Positions 9,038 through 16,960 of a DNA stretch of 51,285 bases are shown piece by piece. Each line of letters begins with the position of its first letter. The first letter of the stretch is position 1. The notes beneath the pieces are model-generated. The model worked only from the letters and a program-made list of their open reading frames with translations, ran no database searches and was not told the DNA's origin. The stretch is from Proteus myxofaciens ATCC 19692 (GTDB lineage: Bacteria; Pseudomonadota; Gammaproteobacteria; Enterobacterales; Enterobacteriaceae), in contig NZ_LXEN01000041.1 of NCBI RefSeq assembly GCF_001654855.1, forward strand, positions 1 through 51,285, in the 5' to 3' direction. The position numbers and the translations under genes were made by a program.

Positions 9038-9100
9038 AATGTCGAAAAAATGATCACGTCTATTTTAAATTTTTTGAGTAACAAAAGGACAGATGTAAAC

Positions 9101-9799
9101 ATGAAAACAAAAATAACTCATAAGCTACTTACTGCTTTATTAATATTACTCTGTTCAAGTATATCCACTCAGATATATGCAGGCGTTGCATTAGGTGCAA
9201 CACGTGTTATTTATCCTGCTGACCAAAAACAAGTTCAACTTTCTGTGACAAATAATGACGAAAAAGGTGTTTTTCTTATTCAATCATGGATAGAAAACGA
9301 GCATGGACAAAAAGATAATCAATTCGCTATTACACCGCCATTATTTTCAATGAAAGGTAAAAAAGAAAATACCTTACGAATTATTGATGCAACAAATAAT
9401 CAATTACCAAAAGATAGAGAGAGCTTATTTTGGTTAAATGTCAAAGCGATACCCGCTATGGATAAAGCGAATCTGAATGATAATACCTTACAATTAGCCA
9501 TTATAAGTCGTATCAAATTATATTATCGCCCAACAAAATTATCGATTTCACCTGATAAAGTTGCTGAAGAGTTACGCTTCACACGTCAAGCTAACGGACT
9601 CACCATCATCAATCCAACGCCATATTACGCAACAATCACAAAATTATCTGTGGGTTCAGCAAAATTAGAAAATACCCTAGTTGCTCCATTTGGCGAAGCT
9701 TCTATTAATATGCCTGCAAATACAAATGGTGAAATACGCTATCAAACTATTAATGACTATGGCGCATTAACTCCAGAAATGATCGGGAAAACTCAGTAA
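9101..9799 (+). CDS. fimC: FimC-like periplasmic chaperone
   Basis: PapD-superfamily chaperone donating its G1 strand to pilins. After a signal peptide ending IYA the mature chain begins GVALGATRVIYP, as in E. coli FimC, followed by LIQSWIEN, ITPPLFSMKGKKENTLRIID, LPKDRESLFWLNVKAIP, LAIISRIKLYYRP and TINDYGALTP. The frame is open from 9050, but the ATG at 9101 (preceded by AAAGGA) places the signal peptide normally, so I use it; the product is 232 residues. Confidence 0.92.
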   Translation: MKTKITHKLLTALLILLCSSISTQIYAGVALGATRVIYPADQKQVQLSVTNNDEKGVFLIQSWIENEHGQKDNQFAITPPLFSMKGKKENTLRIIDATNNQLPKDRESLFWLNVKAIPAMDKANLNDNTLQLAIISRIKLYYRPTKLSISPDKVAEELRFTRQANGLTIINPTPYYATITKLSVGSAKLENTLVAPFGEASINMPANTNGEIRYQTINDYGALTPEMIGKTQ

Positions 9800-9884
9800 G
9801 GCTGTTTTTACTCATATAAAAGCGCACAAGCCTTTTTAATTAAATACTTTACTGTGTGACTTAGTCAATAAACACGGAGGGAAT

Positions 9885-12521
9885 ATGTCATATCTAGCAT
9901 CTAAAAAAGGGCAGTTAGTTTTGGAAAAAAGGAAGTCTTTTGGATGCATATCTGAGCGCCGTTTTCCCTTAATTTCATTGGCTTTTTTTATTGGTGTAAG
10001 CTTGTATCCAACTTGGGCAGTAGCAGAATTATATTTTAATCCTCGCTTTTTAGCAGATGATCCTTCCGCAGTTGCCGATTTATCTGCATTTGAAAAAGGC
10101 CAAGAAGTTCCTGAAGGTACTTATCGTGTAGATGTTTATCTTAATGACGGTTATTTATTTACACGAGATGTACCTTTCATTAGCAATAATAAAAATAAAG
10201 AATTATTGCCATGCCTGACTCAAAGTGAGTTAGCTAAAATGGGTGTTAATACACTCGCTATTCCTGATATTAATAAGCACCCTAAAGAAACATGTGAACC
10301 GCTAACATCATTTATTACAGATTCAACAGCAAACTTTGATGTGGGATTACAACGCTTAAGTATCACCATTCCTCAAATGTATATGAAGAATAGAGTAAGA
10401 GACTTTATTCCACCAGAGCTATGGGATTCAGGAATTTTAGCGGCGATTTTAAACTATAGCCTGACTGGGAGTAATGCTCGTAACCAAGACGGAAAAAATA
10501 GTAGCTACACTTATTTGAATTTGCAAAGTGGCGTCAATCTTGGTGCCTGGCGTATACGTGATAACTCAACATGGAGCCATAGCTCTGGTAGCTCAAATAA
10601 TGAAACACGTTGGAAGCATATTAATACTTATATTGAACGTGGAATCAATAAGCTACGCTCACGCTTAACTCTTGGTGATAGTTACACACCAAGTGACATA
10701 TTCGATAGCTTTAATTTCCGTGGTGTGCAATTAGCGTCTGACGACAATATGCTGCCTGAAAGTCAGCGAGGTTTTGCGCCTGTTATTCGTGGTGTTGCTC
10801 GTGGTACCGCTGACGTTTCTATTAAACAAAATGGCTATGAAATTTATCGCAATACTTTTCCACCTGGCCCTTTTGTTATTAACGATCTCTATGCATCAGG
10901 CAGCAGTGGCGATCTTCACGTCACCATTACAGAATCTGATGGTTCAACAAAAAGCTTCACCGTACCCTACTCTTCAGTTCCTTTATTGCAACGTGAAGGA
11001 CATACACAATATGCAGTGACACTTGGGAACTATCGTTCAGGTAATGGCCAACAAGAGCATCCTACCTTTTTACAAGGTACATTAATCCATGGTTTATCAA
11101 ATGGTTGGACTGTTTATGGTGGAACACAGGTTGCTAATCGATATCAATCTGTTAATGCGGGTGTTGGTAAAAATATTGGTGCATTTGGGGCGTTATCGAT
11201 AGATATCACTCATGCAAATTCTAAATTACCTGATGATTCTAATCATGAAGGACAATCAATACGTTTCCTTTATAACAAATCGATGAATGAAACAGGTACA
11301 ACCATTCAATTGGCAGGTTATCGCTATTCAACAAAGGGATATTACTCATTTGCTGATACAACCTATAAACGAATGAATGGATATAACCTAGCAACGCAAG
11401 ATGGCGTGATAAACGTTACTCCACAACTTACCGATTATTATAATTTAGCGTATAGCAAACGTGAAAAAATCCAGTTAAGCGTGACTCAACAATTAGGTGA
11501 GCAATCAACAATGTATGTGACAGGAAGTCATGAAACCTACTGGAATACCAGTAAATCTGATAAGCAATTACAGATAGGTATAAATACTCTGATTAAAGGA
11601 ATTAATTGGGGAATGAATTATAGCTTATCTAAGAATTCTTGGCAGGAAGGTAATGACCAAATGTTGTCATTGAATATGAATATGCCATTTAGTAACTGGC
11701 TTCGTTCAGATAGCCAATCTATATGGCGTAACGCAAGTGCTAGCTACAACGTATCACATGATCTAAAAGGCCGTATGAATAACACAGCGGGAGTGTATGG
11801 CACATTACTTGACGATAATAACTTAAGTTATAGCGTTCAAGCAGGCCATGCTGATGGTGGAAAAGGAGATTCGACTGGATCTGCATATACCGCGCTGAAT
11901 TATCGTGGTGCATATGGTAACGCGAACATTGGTTACAGCTATACCGATAATTATCGACAAGCTTATTATGGGCTTAGTGGTGGAGTTGTCGCTCATGCGA
12001 ATGGTGTCACATTAAGTCAGCCAATGAATGACACTGTTGTTTTAGTAAAAGCCCCAGGTGCTGAACATGTCAAAGTTGAGAACCAAACCGGTGTTGAAAC
12101 GGATTGGCGTGGTTATGCAGTTTTACCTTACGCCACTGAATATCGTGAAAACCGTATTGCGCTCGATACTAATTCGTTAGCAAACAATGTCGATCTTGAA
12201 GATCCTGTTGTCAGTGTAGTTCCAACTCGTGGAGCAGTGGTACGTGCAACCTTTGAACCTAAAGTTGGAATAAAAGTACTGATGACTTTAATGAAAAATG
12301 GCAAACCCGTACCTTTTGGCGCAATGGTTTCTTCTGCTGAAAATAGCGGTAATAGTATTGTGGCTGATGAAGGTCAAGTTTACTTAACAGGTTTACCACT
12401 TACAGGAAAATTGACTGTTCGTTGGGGTGATAGTGCTGATGCTCAATGCCATGTTAATTACACTTTGCCAGAACAAAGCCAGCAAGAAATACTCAGCAGA
12501 TATACTGCGGAATGCAACTAA
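9885..12521 (+). CDS. fimD: FimD-like outer-membrane usher
   Basis: Type 1 fimbrial usher, 878 residues, the same length as E. coli FimD. An extended signal region precedes AELYFNPRFLADDPSAVADLS, the start of the usher N-terminal domain. The barrel and plug region include RGFAPVIRGVARGTADVSIKQNGYEIY, FPPGPFVINDLY and VPYSSVPLLQREG. C-terminal domains carry VLVKAPGAEHVKVENQTGV, RGYAVLPYATEYRENR and a final cysteine pair. A clear GGAGGG ribosome site precedes the ATG. It secretes and orders FimA/I/F/G/H subunits with FimC. Confidence 0.94.
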   Translation: MSYLASKKGQLVLEKRKSFGCISERRFPLISLAFFIGVSLYPTWAVAELYFNPRFLADDPSAVADLSAFEKGQEVPEGTYRVDVYLNDGYLFTRDVPFISNNKNKELLPCLTQSELAKMGVNTLAIPDINKHPKETCEPLTSFITDSTANFDVGLQRLSITIPQMYMKNRVRDFIPPELWDSGILAAILNYSLTGSNARNQDGKNSSYTYLNLQSGVNLGAWRIRDNSTWSHSSGSSNNETRWKHINTYIERGINKLRSRLTLGDSYTPSDIFDSFNFRGVQLASDDNMLPESQRGFAPVIRGVARGTADVSIKQNGYEIYRNTFPPGPFVINDLYASGSSGDLHVTITESDGSTKSFTVPYSSVPLLQREGHTQYAVTLGNYRSGNGQQEHPTFLQGTLIHGLSNGWTVYGGTQVANRYQSVNAGVGKNIGAFGALSIDITHANSKLPDDSNHEGQSIRFLYNKSMNETGTTIQLAGYRYSTKGYYSFADTTYKRMNGYNLATQDGVINVTPQLTDYYNLAYSKREKIQLSVTQQLGEQSTMYVTGSHETYWNTSKSDKQLQIGINTLIKGINWGMNYSLSKNSWQEGNDQMLSLNMNMPFSNWLRSDSQSIWRNASASYNVSHDLKGRMNNTAGVYGTLLDDNNLSYSVQAGHADGGKGDSTGSAYTALNYRGAYGNANIGYSYTDNYRQAYYGLSGGVVAHANGVTLSQPMNDTVVLVKAPGAEHVKVENQTGVETDWRGYAVLPYATEYRENRIALDTNSLANNVDLEDPVVSVVPTRGAVVRATFEPKVGIKVLMTLMKNGKPVPFGAMVSSAENSGNSIVADEGQVYLTGLPLTGKLTVRWGDSADAQCHVNYTLPEQSQQEILSRYTAECN

Positions 12522-12531
12522 GGAGTCAATA

Positions 12532-13068
12532 GTGTTTGATAAAATAAAAGTTCTTTCTGCCGCTATGCTGACATTCATGTTGCTATCTCAAAATGCATTT
12601 GCAGCCGATAGTACGATTAATATTAAAGGCAATGTGAAAGATAACACCTGTGCTGTTGCACCTGGCTCTCAAAATCAAGTTGTTGATTTATTAGTTAATG
12701 CCGTGAGACAACTTCACTCACCAGGAGAAGTCACGCCATTTGTACCTTTTAATATTGAGTTAACCCCTTGTGGCACCGCTGTAACCGCTGTCAAAGTAGG
12801 ATTTGTAGGAATAGCTGATACCAATAATAAATCGCTACTTGCCTTAGAGTCTGGTAGCGCTAATGCCTCTGGTGTTGGGATACAAATTTTAGATAGCCAT
12901 AAAATCCCTCTCCCATTGAATTCAGATAGTAACAATATTATGTGGACATCTTTGGTTGCAGGACAAAGTAATACACTGCGTTTTTATGCACGCTTAATGG
13001 CTTCTAAACTACCTATTGTTCCAGGTCATATTCGCGCAACTGCCACTTTTACGCTTGAATTTCAGTAA
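12532..13068 (+). CDS. fimF: FimF-like tip fibrillum adaptor
   Basis: Minor pilin linking FimG to the rod. The reading frame extends back inside fimD, but the convincing start is the GTG at 12532, six bases after AGGAG; this gives a 178-residue protein with a clean signal peptide ending AFA-ADS. Family blocks are STINIKGNVKDNTCAVAPGS, FNIELTPCGTAVTAVKVGFVGIAD, LLALESG, GVGIQILD, LRFYARLMA and GHIRATATFTLEFQ, paralleling E. coli FimF. The start lies 10 bases past the fimD stop. Confidence 0.9.
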   Translation: MFDKIKVLSAAMLTFMLLSQNAFAADSTINIKGNVKDNTCAVAPGSQNQVVDLLVNAVRQLHSPGEVTPFVPFNIELTPCGTAVTAVKVGFVGIADTNNKSLLALESGSANASGVGIQILDSHKIPLPLNSDSNNIMWTSLVAGQSNTLRFYARLMASKLPIVPGHIRATATFTLEFQ

Positions 13069-13080
13069 GTAGAGGATGTC

Positions 13081-13593
13081 ATGAAAAATAAAAAGTGGAA
13101 GATAACGTTGATGCTAATATTTGGCATATTGACTATGCAAATAACATCAACCTATGCCGCGGATGTCACAGTTACCGTTAATGGTAGCGTTGTCGCTAAA
13201 CCTTGTACTGTTGCAACAAAAACAACCAATATTGATTTGGGTGATCTGTATACATTTAATCTAGTAACGCCGGGGTCTGCTTCAGAATGGCATTCGGTTT
13301 CATTGGATTTAGTTAATTGCCCAATTGGAACCTCTGCGGTTACTGCAACATTTAAAGGAACCGCGGATACAACGGGATATTATAAAAACCAAGGAACCGC
13401 AAGCAATATTCAACTTCAATTACAAGATACTGCTGGGAATAACCTAAATAATGGATCACAAAAAAAACTTCCCGTTAGCGAGACCACATCATCAACCAGT
13501 TTCCCCTTACAGGTAAGAGCGCTGACCGTTAAAGGTGGCGCAACACAGGGAAGCATACAAGCTGTTATTGATGTCACCTATACTTATCAGTGA
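13081..13593 (+). CDS. fimG: FimG-like tip fibrillum subunit
   Basis: The 170-residue minor pilin has a signal peptide ending TYA and mature ADVTVTVNGSVVAKPCTV, where the N-terminal extension is the donor strand for FimH. Further FimG blocks are TNIDLGDLYTFNL, LDLVNCPIGTSAVTATFKGTADTTGYYKNQGTASNIQLQLQD, PLQVRALTVKGGATQGSIQAVIDVTYTYQ. The TGA stop lies inside the GTGAG that acts as ribosome site for fimH. Confidence 0.92.
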   Translation: MKNKKWKITLMLIFGILTMQITSTYAADVTVTVNGSVVAKPCTVATKTTNIDLGDLYTFNLVTPGSASEWHSVSLDLVNCPIGTSAVTATFKGTADTTGYYKNQGTASNIQLQLQDTAGNNLNNGSQKKLPVSETTSSTSFPLQVRALTVKGGATQGSIQAVIDVTYTYQ

Positions 13594-13601
13594 GTTTAAT
13601 C

Positions 13602-14543
13602 ATGAATATAAAAAATTTTGTTAAATTACTATCAGTGAACTTAGTTATTTATTTAGCGAGTATTTCTTCTGCCAATGCGTTTACTTGCAAAGATGCAACA
13701 GGGTTTACCTTAAATAGTGCTTCAGGTACAGCAACAGCAAGCGTTTATGTAAATCTTCAACCCAATTTGGGAACAGGACAAAACTTAGTTGTTGATCTTT
13801 CTCAGTCAATATCGTGTCGAAATGATGATCCCACAGTACGAAACGATTTAGTAAATATGATAAAAGGATCTGCCTATGGCGGAGCCCTTTCTCAATTTAG
13901 AGGCTCACTACGGTATTATGGAACAAGTTATACATTTCCGCTGGGTTCTCCAACTCATCAGCAAAATTTTACCTCAAGTAGTTATACGCCCTGGAATACG
14001 CAACTTTATCTTACACCTGTTTCAGCTGCGGGTGGCGTTGTTATCAATAAAGGAGCACTCTTTGCCTCATTAGTGATGTACCAAGTAGGTTCTAATATTA
14101 TTGGTGGTGGTAATGTGCATACAGCAACATTTACATGGAATTTATATGCAAACAATGACGTTGTTATTCCTACCGGTGGCTGTAATGTGTCATCACGTAA
14201 TGTCTCTGTCACACTCCCTGAATATCCTGGTAGTGCTCAGCCTGTTCCTTTATCTATTTATTGTTCATCAAATCAAAATATCTCTTATTATTTAACAGGA
14301 CAAACAGATACCAGCACTTCTATCTTTGCAAATACATTTTCAGGTTCAAATACAGCACAGGGTGTGGGTATTGAAATAGTTCGTAATGGTAATGCCATTC
14401 CAGCGAATCAAAATGTGGCATTAGGCCAAGTAGGAACGTCTTCAGCGAGTTTAGGATTAAGTGCGCGCTATGCTCGAACAAAAGGGCAAGTTACAGCAGG
14501 AAAAGTACAATCTATTATTGGTGTTACCTTTATGTATGATTAA
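13602..14543 (+). CDS. fimH: FimH-like two-domain tip adhesin
   Basis: Tip adhesin with an N-terminal lectin domain and a C-terminal pilin domain. I choose ATG 13602 (313 residues) rather than the in-frame GTG at 13590, which overlaps fimG. Cleavage after SSANA leaves an N-terminal Phe, as in mature FimH. Conserved blocks include VYVNLQP, GQNLVVDLS, SAYGGALSQF, LYLTPVSAAGGV, NLYANNDVVIPTGGC (inter-domain linker) and QSIIGVTFMYD. Of the mannose pocket, N46/D47/D54 equivalents are present (mature N48, D49, D56), but the tyrosine-gate residue Y48 is Asp and I52 is Arg, and the 133-142 strand is rebuilt with an insertion of glycines. Sugar specificity is therefore uncertain. Confidence 0.9.
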   Translation: MNIKNFVKLLSVNLVIYLASISSANAFTCKDATGFTLNSASGTATASVYVNLQPNLGTGQNLVVDLSQSISCRNDDPTVRNDLVNMIKGSAYGGALSQFRGSLRYYGTSYTFPLGSPTHQQNFTSSSYTPWNTQLYLTPVSAAGGVVINKGALFASLVMYQVGSNIIGGGNVHTATFTWNLYANNDVVIPTGGCNVSSRNVSVTLPEYPGSAQPVPLSIYCSSNQNISYYLTGQTDTSTSIFANTFSGSNTAQGVGIEIVRNGNAIPANQNVALGQVGTSSASLGLSARYARTKGQVTAGKVQSIIGVTFMYD

Positions 14544-14641
14544 TATAAAATAAGTCTATAGATAAGACTTTAGATAATAACTAGATTAAATATAGTCATA
14601 TTATTAGTAATAAGATAAACATTACCTTTAAATATTTTTAT

Positions 14642-14697
14642 TTCGCGATAGCTATACTCATCTAATTCTGTATTAGTTGTAGTATAACCATCGCGAA
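14642..14697. repeat. Long imperfect hairpin between the convergent fim operons
   Basis: Outer arms TTCGCGAT (14642-14649) and ATCGCGAA (14690-14697), then inner pairs TATACT/AGTATA and CTAAT/ATTAG around a TCTGT loop, make a 56-base imperfect palindrome. It lies in the middle of the 310-base space between two convergent operons. There is no T-run on either side, so it is not a standard terminator, though it could protect 3' ends or belong to a short palindromic repeat family. A smaller AAGTCT/AGACTT hairpin sits at 14552-14570. Confidence 0.5.
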
Positions 14698-14853
14698 TAA
14701 TCTCTTATAAGCGCGTATCATACTATTTTTATTAATCTTAGTATTTTATAAAAATAGATAAATCCGCATTTATAATTTAAGCTTATTTGAATTATTATTA
14801 ATACTAATATTTAATTTTCACATCAAGTAATAAAAACATTTATATCATTCTAA

Positions 14854-15873
14854 TTAATTGTATTTAATCTCAATATTTACAATACTTTGAACATTACCTG
14901 CTTTTACTGTGGATGATCCAATAGGGGCATAATCTACAGTAAATAAAGATTGACTTTTATCAGATTCAAACGTGTAAGTCTTAGGTATATTAACCCTCAA
15001 TTTATATCCAGTTAAATCCGTTATTCGAAAACCAATTCCTTTTGCTGGATTGCTATTTGATGTATTTTGTAAAATAGAAGAGTCGCTACTCTCTGCTGGT
15101 CCTCTTAATGTAATATCGACTTTATTTCCAAAATTACAAATAATTGATAGAGGTACTTGCTGTGATGTAGATCCACCTACATTATAAGGCTTTAAGTTTA
15201 CAATCACATCTTGCGTAGAGAAATTACAGGTTGGCTCTAATACTCGTATCTCACTAGATGTTATTACTGGAACATGAACATTAAAAGCCTCATCAGACCC
15301 TGGAAGGTCAGCTCTTCCCCTTAGCTCCATTTTAAATAGTTCAGCTCCAGCAGGAATGATGCCAGCAGTAGGCTTAAATCTAAATACATTAGGTGTACTT
15401 TGGCTATTTGCTATCTTATACCATTTATTGTTGCCATTTGGATGCCTAATTGAGCCAGTATATACACCGCCAATATCAGAGTTATCGTGACCTCCTGTAT
15501 AAGGCAATAAATATTCTTGATTTAGTGAATCTAGGGCAACTCTAGGTGACCATACACCAGAGACATTGTAATTTTGCCATCTATCATTAGTCTTAAAACT
15601 CCTTATTTCTTTTGATTGAGCAAGTGTACATTTCACTTCTACATTGCCCGATACTCCGTCCTTTCCCGTGGTTGGTGAAATAATAGAAGGTAATCCTACT
15701 ATATAAAGTGCCTGTGAATTAGGTAAAGTACTTCCAGAACTAACTCCTTCAGTTCGCGCAGCCTCATAGGATATAGAAGGGCTAGCTTGACCACAATAAA
15801 CTTTCCAATCCGCATAGGAGTAATTACTTACAGAAAATAAAGCAAATGTTAGAATTAATAACTTATATTTCAT
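14854..15873 (-). CDS. FimH-position tip adhesin with a divergent lectin domain
   Basis: Last gene of the second fim operon, 339 residues, in the FimH slot. A signal peptide ends near SYA-DWKVYCGQ. The C-terminal half is a recognisable pilin domain (CNFSTQDVIVNLKPYNVGG, QQVPLSIICNFGNKVDITLRGPAE, NPAKGIGFRITD, KAGNVQSIVNIEIKYN). The N-terminal half, roughly residues 22-210, shares no FimH lectin blocks that I can see: it has only two internal cysteines (VYCGQ and VKCTL), and segments such as KTNDRWQNYNVSGVWSP and TGSIRHPNGNNKWYKI. It also lacks the N-terminal Phe of FimH. Ligand unknown. Confidence 0.75.
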   Translation of the reverse strand: MKYKLLILTFALFSVSNYSYADWKVYCGQASPSISYEAARTEGVSSGSTLPNSQALYIVGLPSIISPTTGKDGVSGNVEVKCTLAQSKEIRSFKTNDRWQNYNVSGVWSPRVALDSLNQEYLLPYTGGHDNSDIGGVYTGSIRHPNGNNKWYKIANSQSTPNVFRFKPTAGIIPAGAELFKMELRGRADLPGSDEAFNVHVPVITSSEIRVLEPTCNFSTQDVIVNLKPYNVGGSTSQQVPLSIICNFGNKVDITLRGPAESSDSSILQNTSNSNPAKGIGFRITDLTGYKLRVNIPKTYTFESDKSQSLFTVDYAPIGSSTVKAGNVQSIVNIEIKYN

Positions 15874-15894
15874 AATAAAACTCTCTATAATTGG

Positions 15895-16401
15895 CTAAGC
15901 CCACGTATATGTAACGTTAATAATTGATTGTAATGTTCCAGATAAAGTGGGTCCATTTAATTTAATAACTCTTGCTGAAAGATTAAATACCACGTTACTA
16001 TTGTCTACATTACTGATTGTTTTATTTATAACACTACCTGAACGAATAAATGCTGAATTATCCTTATTTTGAATTTGTATTCCTATATTCGTTGAGGTTC
16101 CTTTATTAATAAAATAATCGCCTTGCGTATTAAAATCACCAACAAATGCCGCAGAAACATTATTTGTTACATTAGGACAATTAATCATTGTGATATCAAA
16201 ATCTACCCAATCTGAATAAGGATTCATTTTATAAGTAAATATATCTCCTAAATCAACTATTTTATCTGATGGAATAATAGTACATGGCTTTGCTAATACA
16301 CTTCCATTAATAGTCACATTTGAAGTCTTAATTGTTTGTGCATATGTCAATGAAGGAAAATTGAATAAACATAACATAATGATAGATATATATTTAATCA
16401 T
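15895..16401 (-). CDS. FimG-like minor pilin of fim operon 2
   Basis: The 168-residue protein has a signal peptide ending TYA and a FimG-type body: NVTINGSVLAKPCTI, KIVDLGDIFTYKM, ITMINCPNVTNNVSAAFVGDFNTQGDYFINKGTSTNIGIQIQ, LSARVIKLNG, GTLQSIINVTYTWA. It parallels the plus-strand fimG block by block while being clearly diverged. It lies between the FimF-like and the adhesin gene in the order of a type 1 operon and presumably donates the strand completing the adhesin's pilin domain. Confidence 0.85.
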   Translation of the reverse strand: MIKYISIIMLCLFNFPSLTYAQTIKTSNVTINGSVLAKPCTIIPSDKIVDLGDIFTYKMNPYSDWVDFDITMINCPNVTNNVSAAFVGDFNTQGDYFINKGTSTNIGIQIQNKDNSAFIRSGSVINKTISNVDNSNVVFNLSARVIKLNGPTLSGTLQSIINVTYTWA

Positions 16402-16412
16402 ACAAACCTTCT

Positions 16413-16946
16413 TTATAAGTATTCAAGTACAAAGTTTGAGTTTGCTGTAAATTTTCCCATAGTGATAGGCAAACGAACAGAAACTAATTCCGCATTTAAA
16501 TTAATAACATTACTGACACTAGGTTGGAGTTCAACCATAATAGCTCTATTTTTATTAATTGGTAATAAGGTATCGTTAATATCAGTTATCATAATAGCGA
16601 CTCCTGTTGCAGACTCTGGTTCATTATTTAATTTTAATAAATCATGATTAAAAGGGTCTTGTTGACCGTTAAAACTTAAATAAGCACCTTTAGCTGTTTC
16701 TCCACATCGACTCAATATAATATTAAAGCTCTTTTTAGGCCCTCTTCGATTTAAGTCTAAAAAGTTTTTACTGGCATTAGCCCCTAGATCAACCGTAAAG
16801 TTTTGGCTACCTATCGCTATATCACAAGAATTAGACCAAACCTGTCCTTTAATAATTAAATTTGTATCTACCGCTTTAGCCATCATTGATATACAAGATA
16901 AAAGTAAAATTATCGGTAAAATATAAAGTGGTTTATTCATTTTCAT
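16413..16946 (-). CDS. FimF-like minor pilin of fim operon 2
   Basis: A 177-residue exported pilin-like subunit: signal peptide ending MAKA, then VDTNLIIKGQVWSNSCDIAIGSQNFTVDL, a second cysteine in IILSRCGE, GVAIMITD, LLPINKN, LNAELVSVRLPI and NSNFVLEYL. Position between usher and FimG-like gene, and the motif spacing, indicate a FimF-type adaptor. Weaker conservation than the FimG-like neighbour. Confidence 0.8.
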   Translation of the reverse strand: MKMNKPLYILPIILLLSCISMMAKAVDTNLIIKGQVWSNSCDIAIGSQNFTVDLGANASKNFLDLNRRGPKKSFNIILSRCGETAKGAYLSFNGQQDPFNHDLLKLNNEPESATGVAIMITDINDTLLPINKNRAIMVELQPSVSNVINLNAELVSVRLPITMGKFTANSNFVLEYL

Positions 16947-16960
16947 TATTAACCTTCACT

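Noticed and set aside
10774-11019. 81-codon frame inside fimD
   Set aside because: Same-strand shadow frame within a fully conserved usher domain.
12427-12531. N-terminal extension of the fimF frame into fimD
   Set aside because: It overlaps the conserved fimD C-terminus; the GTG at 12532 has a proper AGGAG and yields a normal signal peptide.
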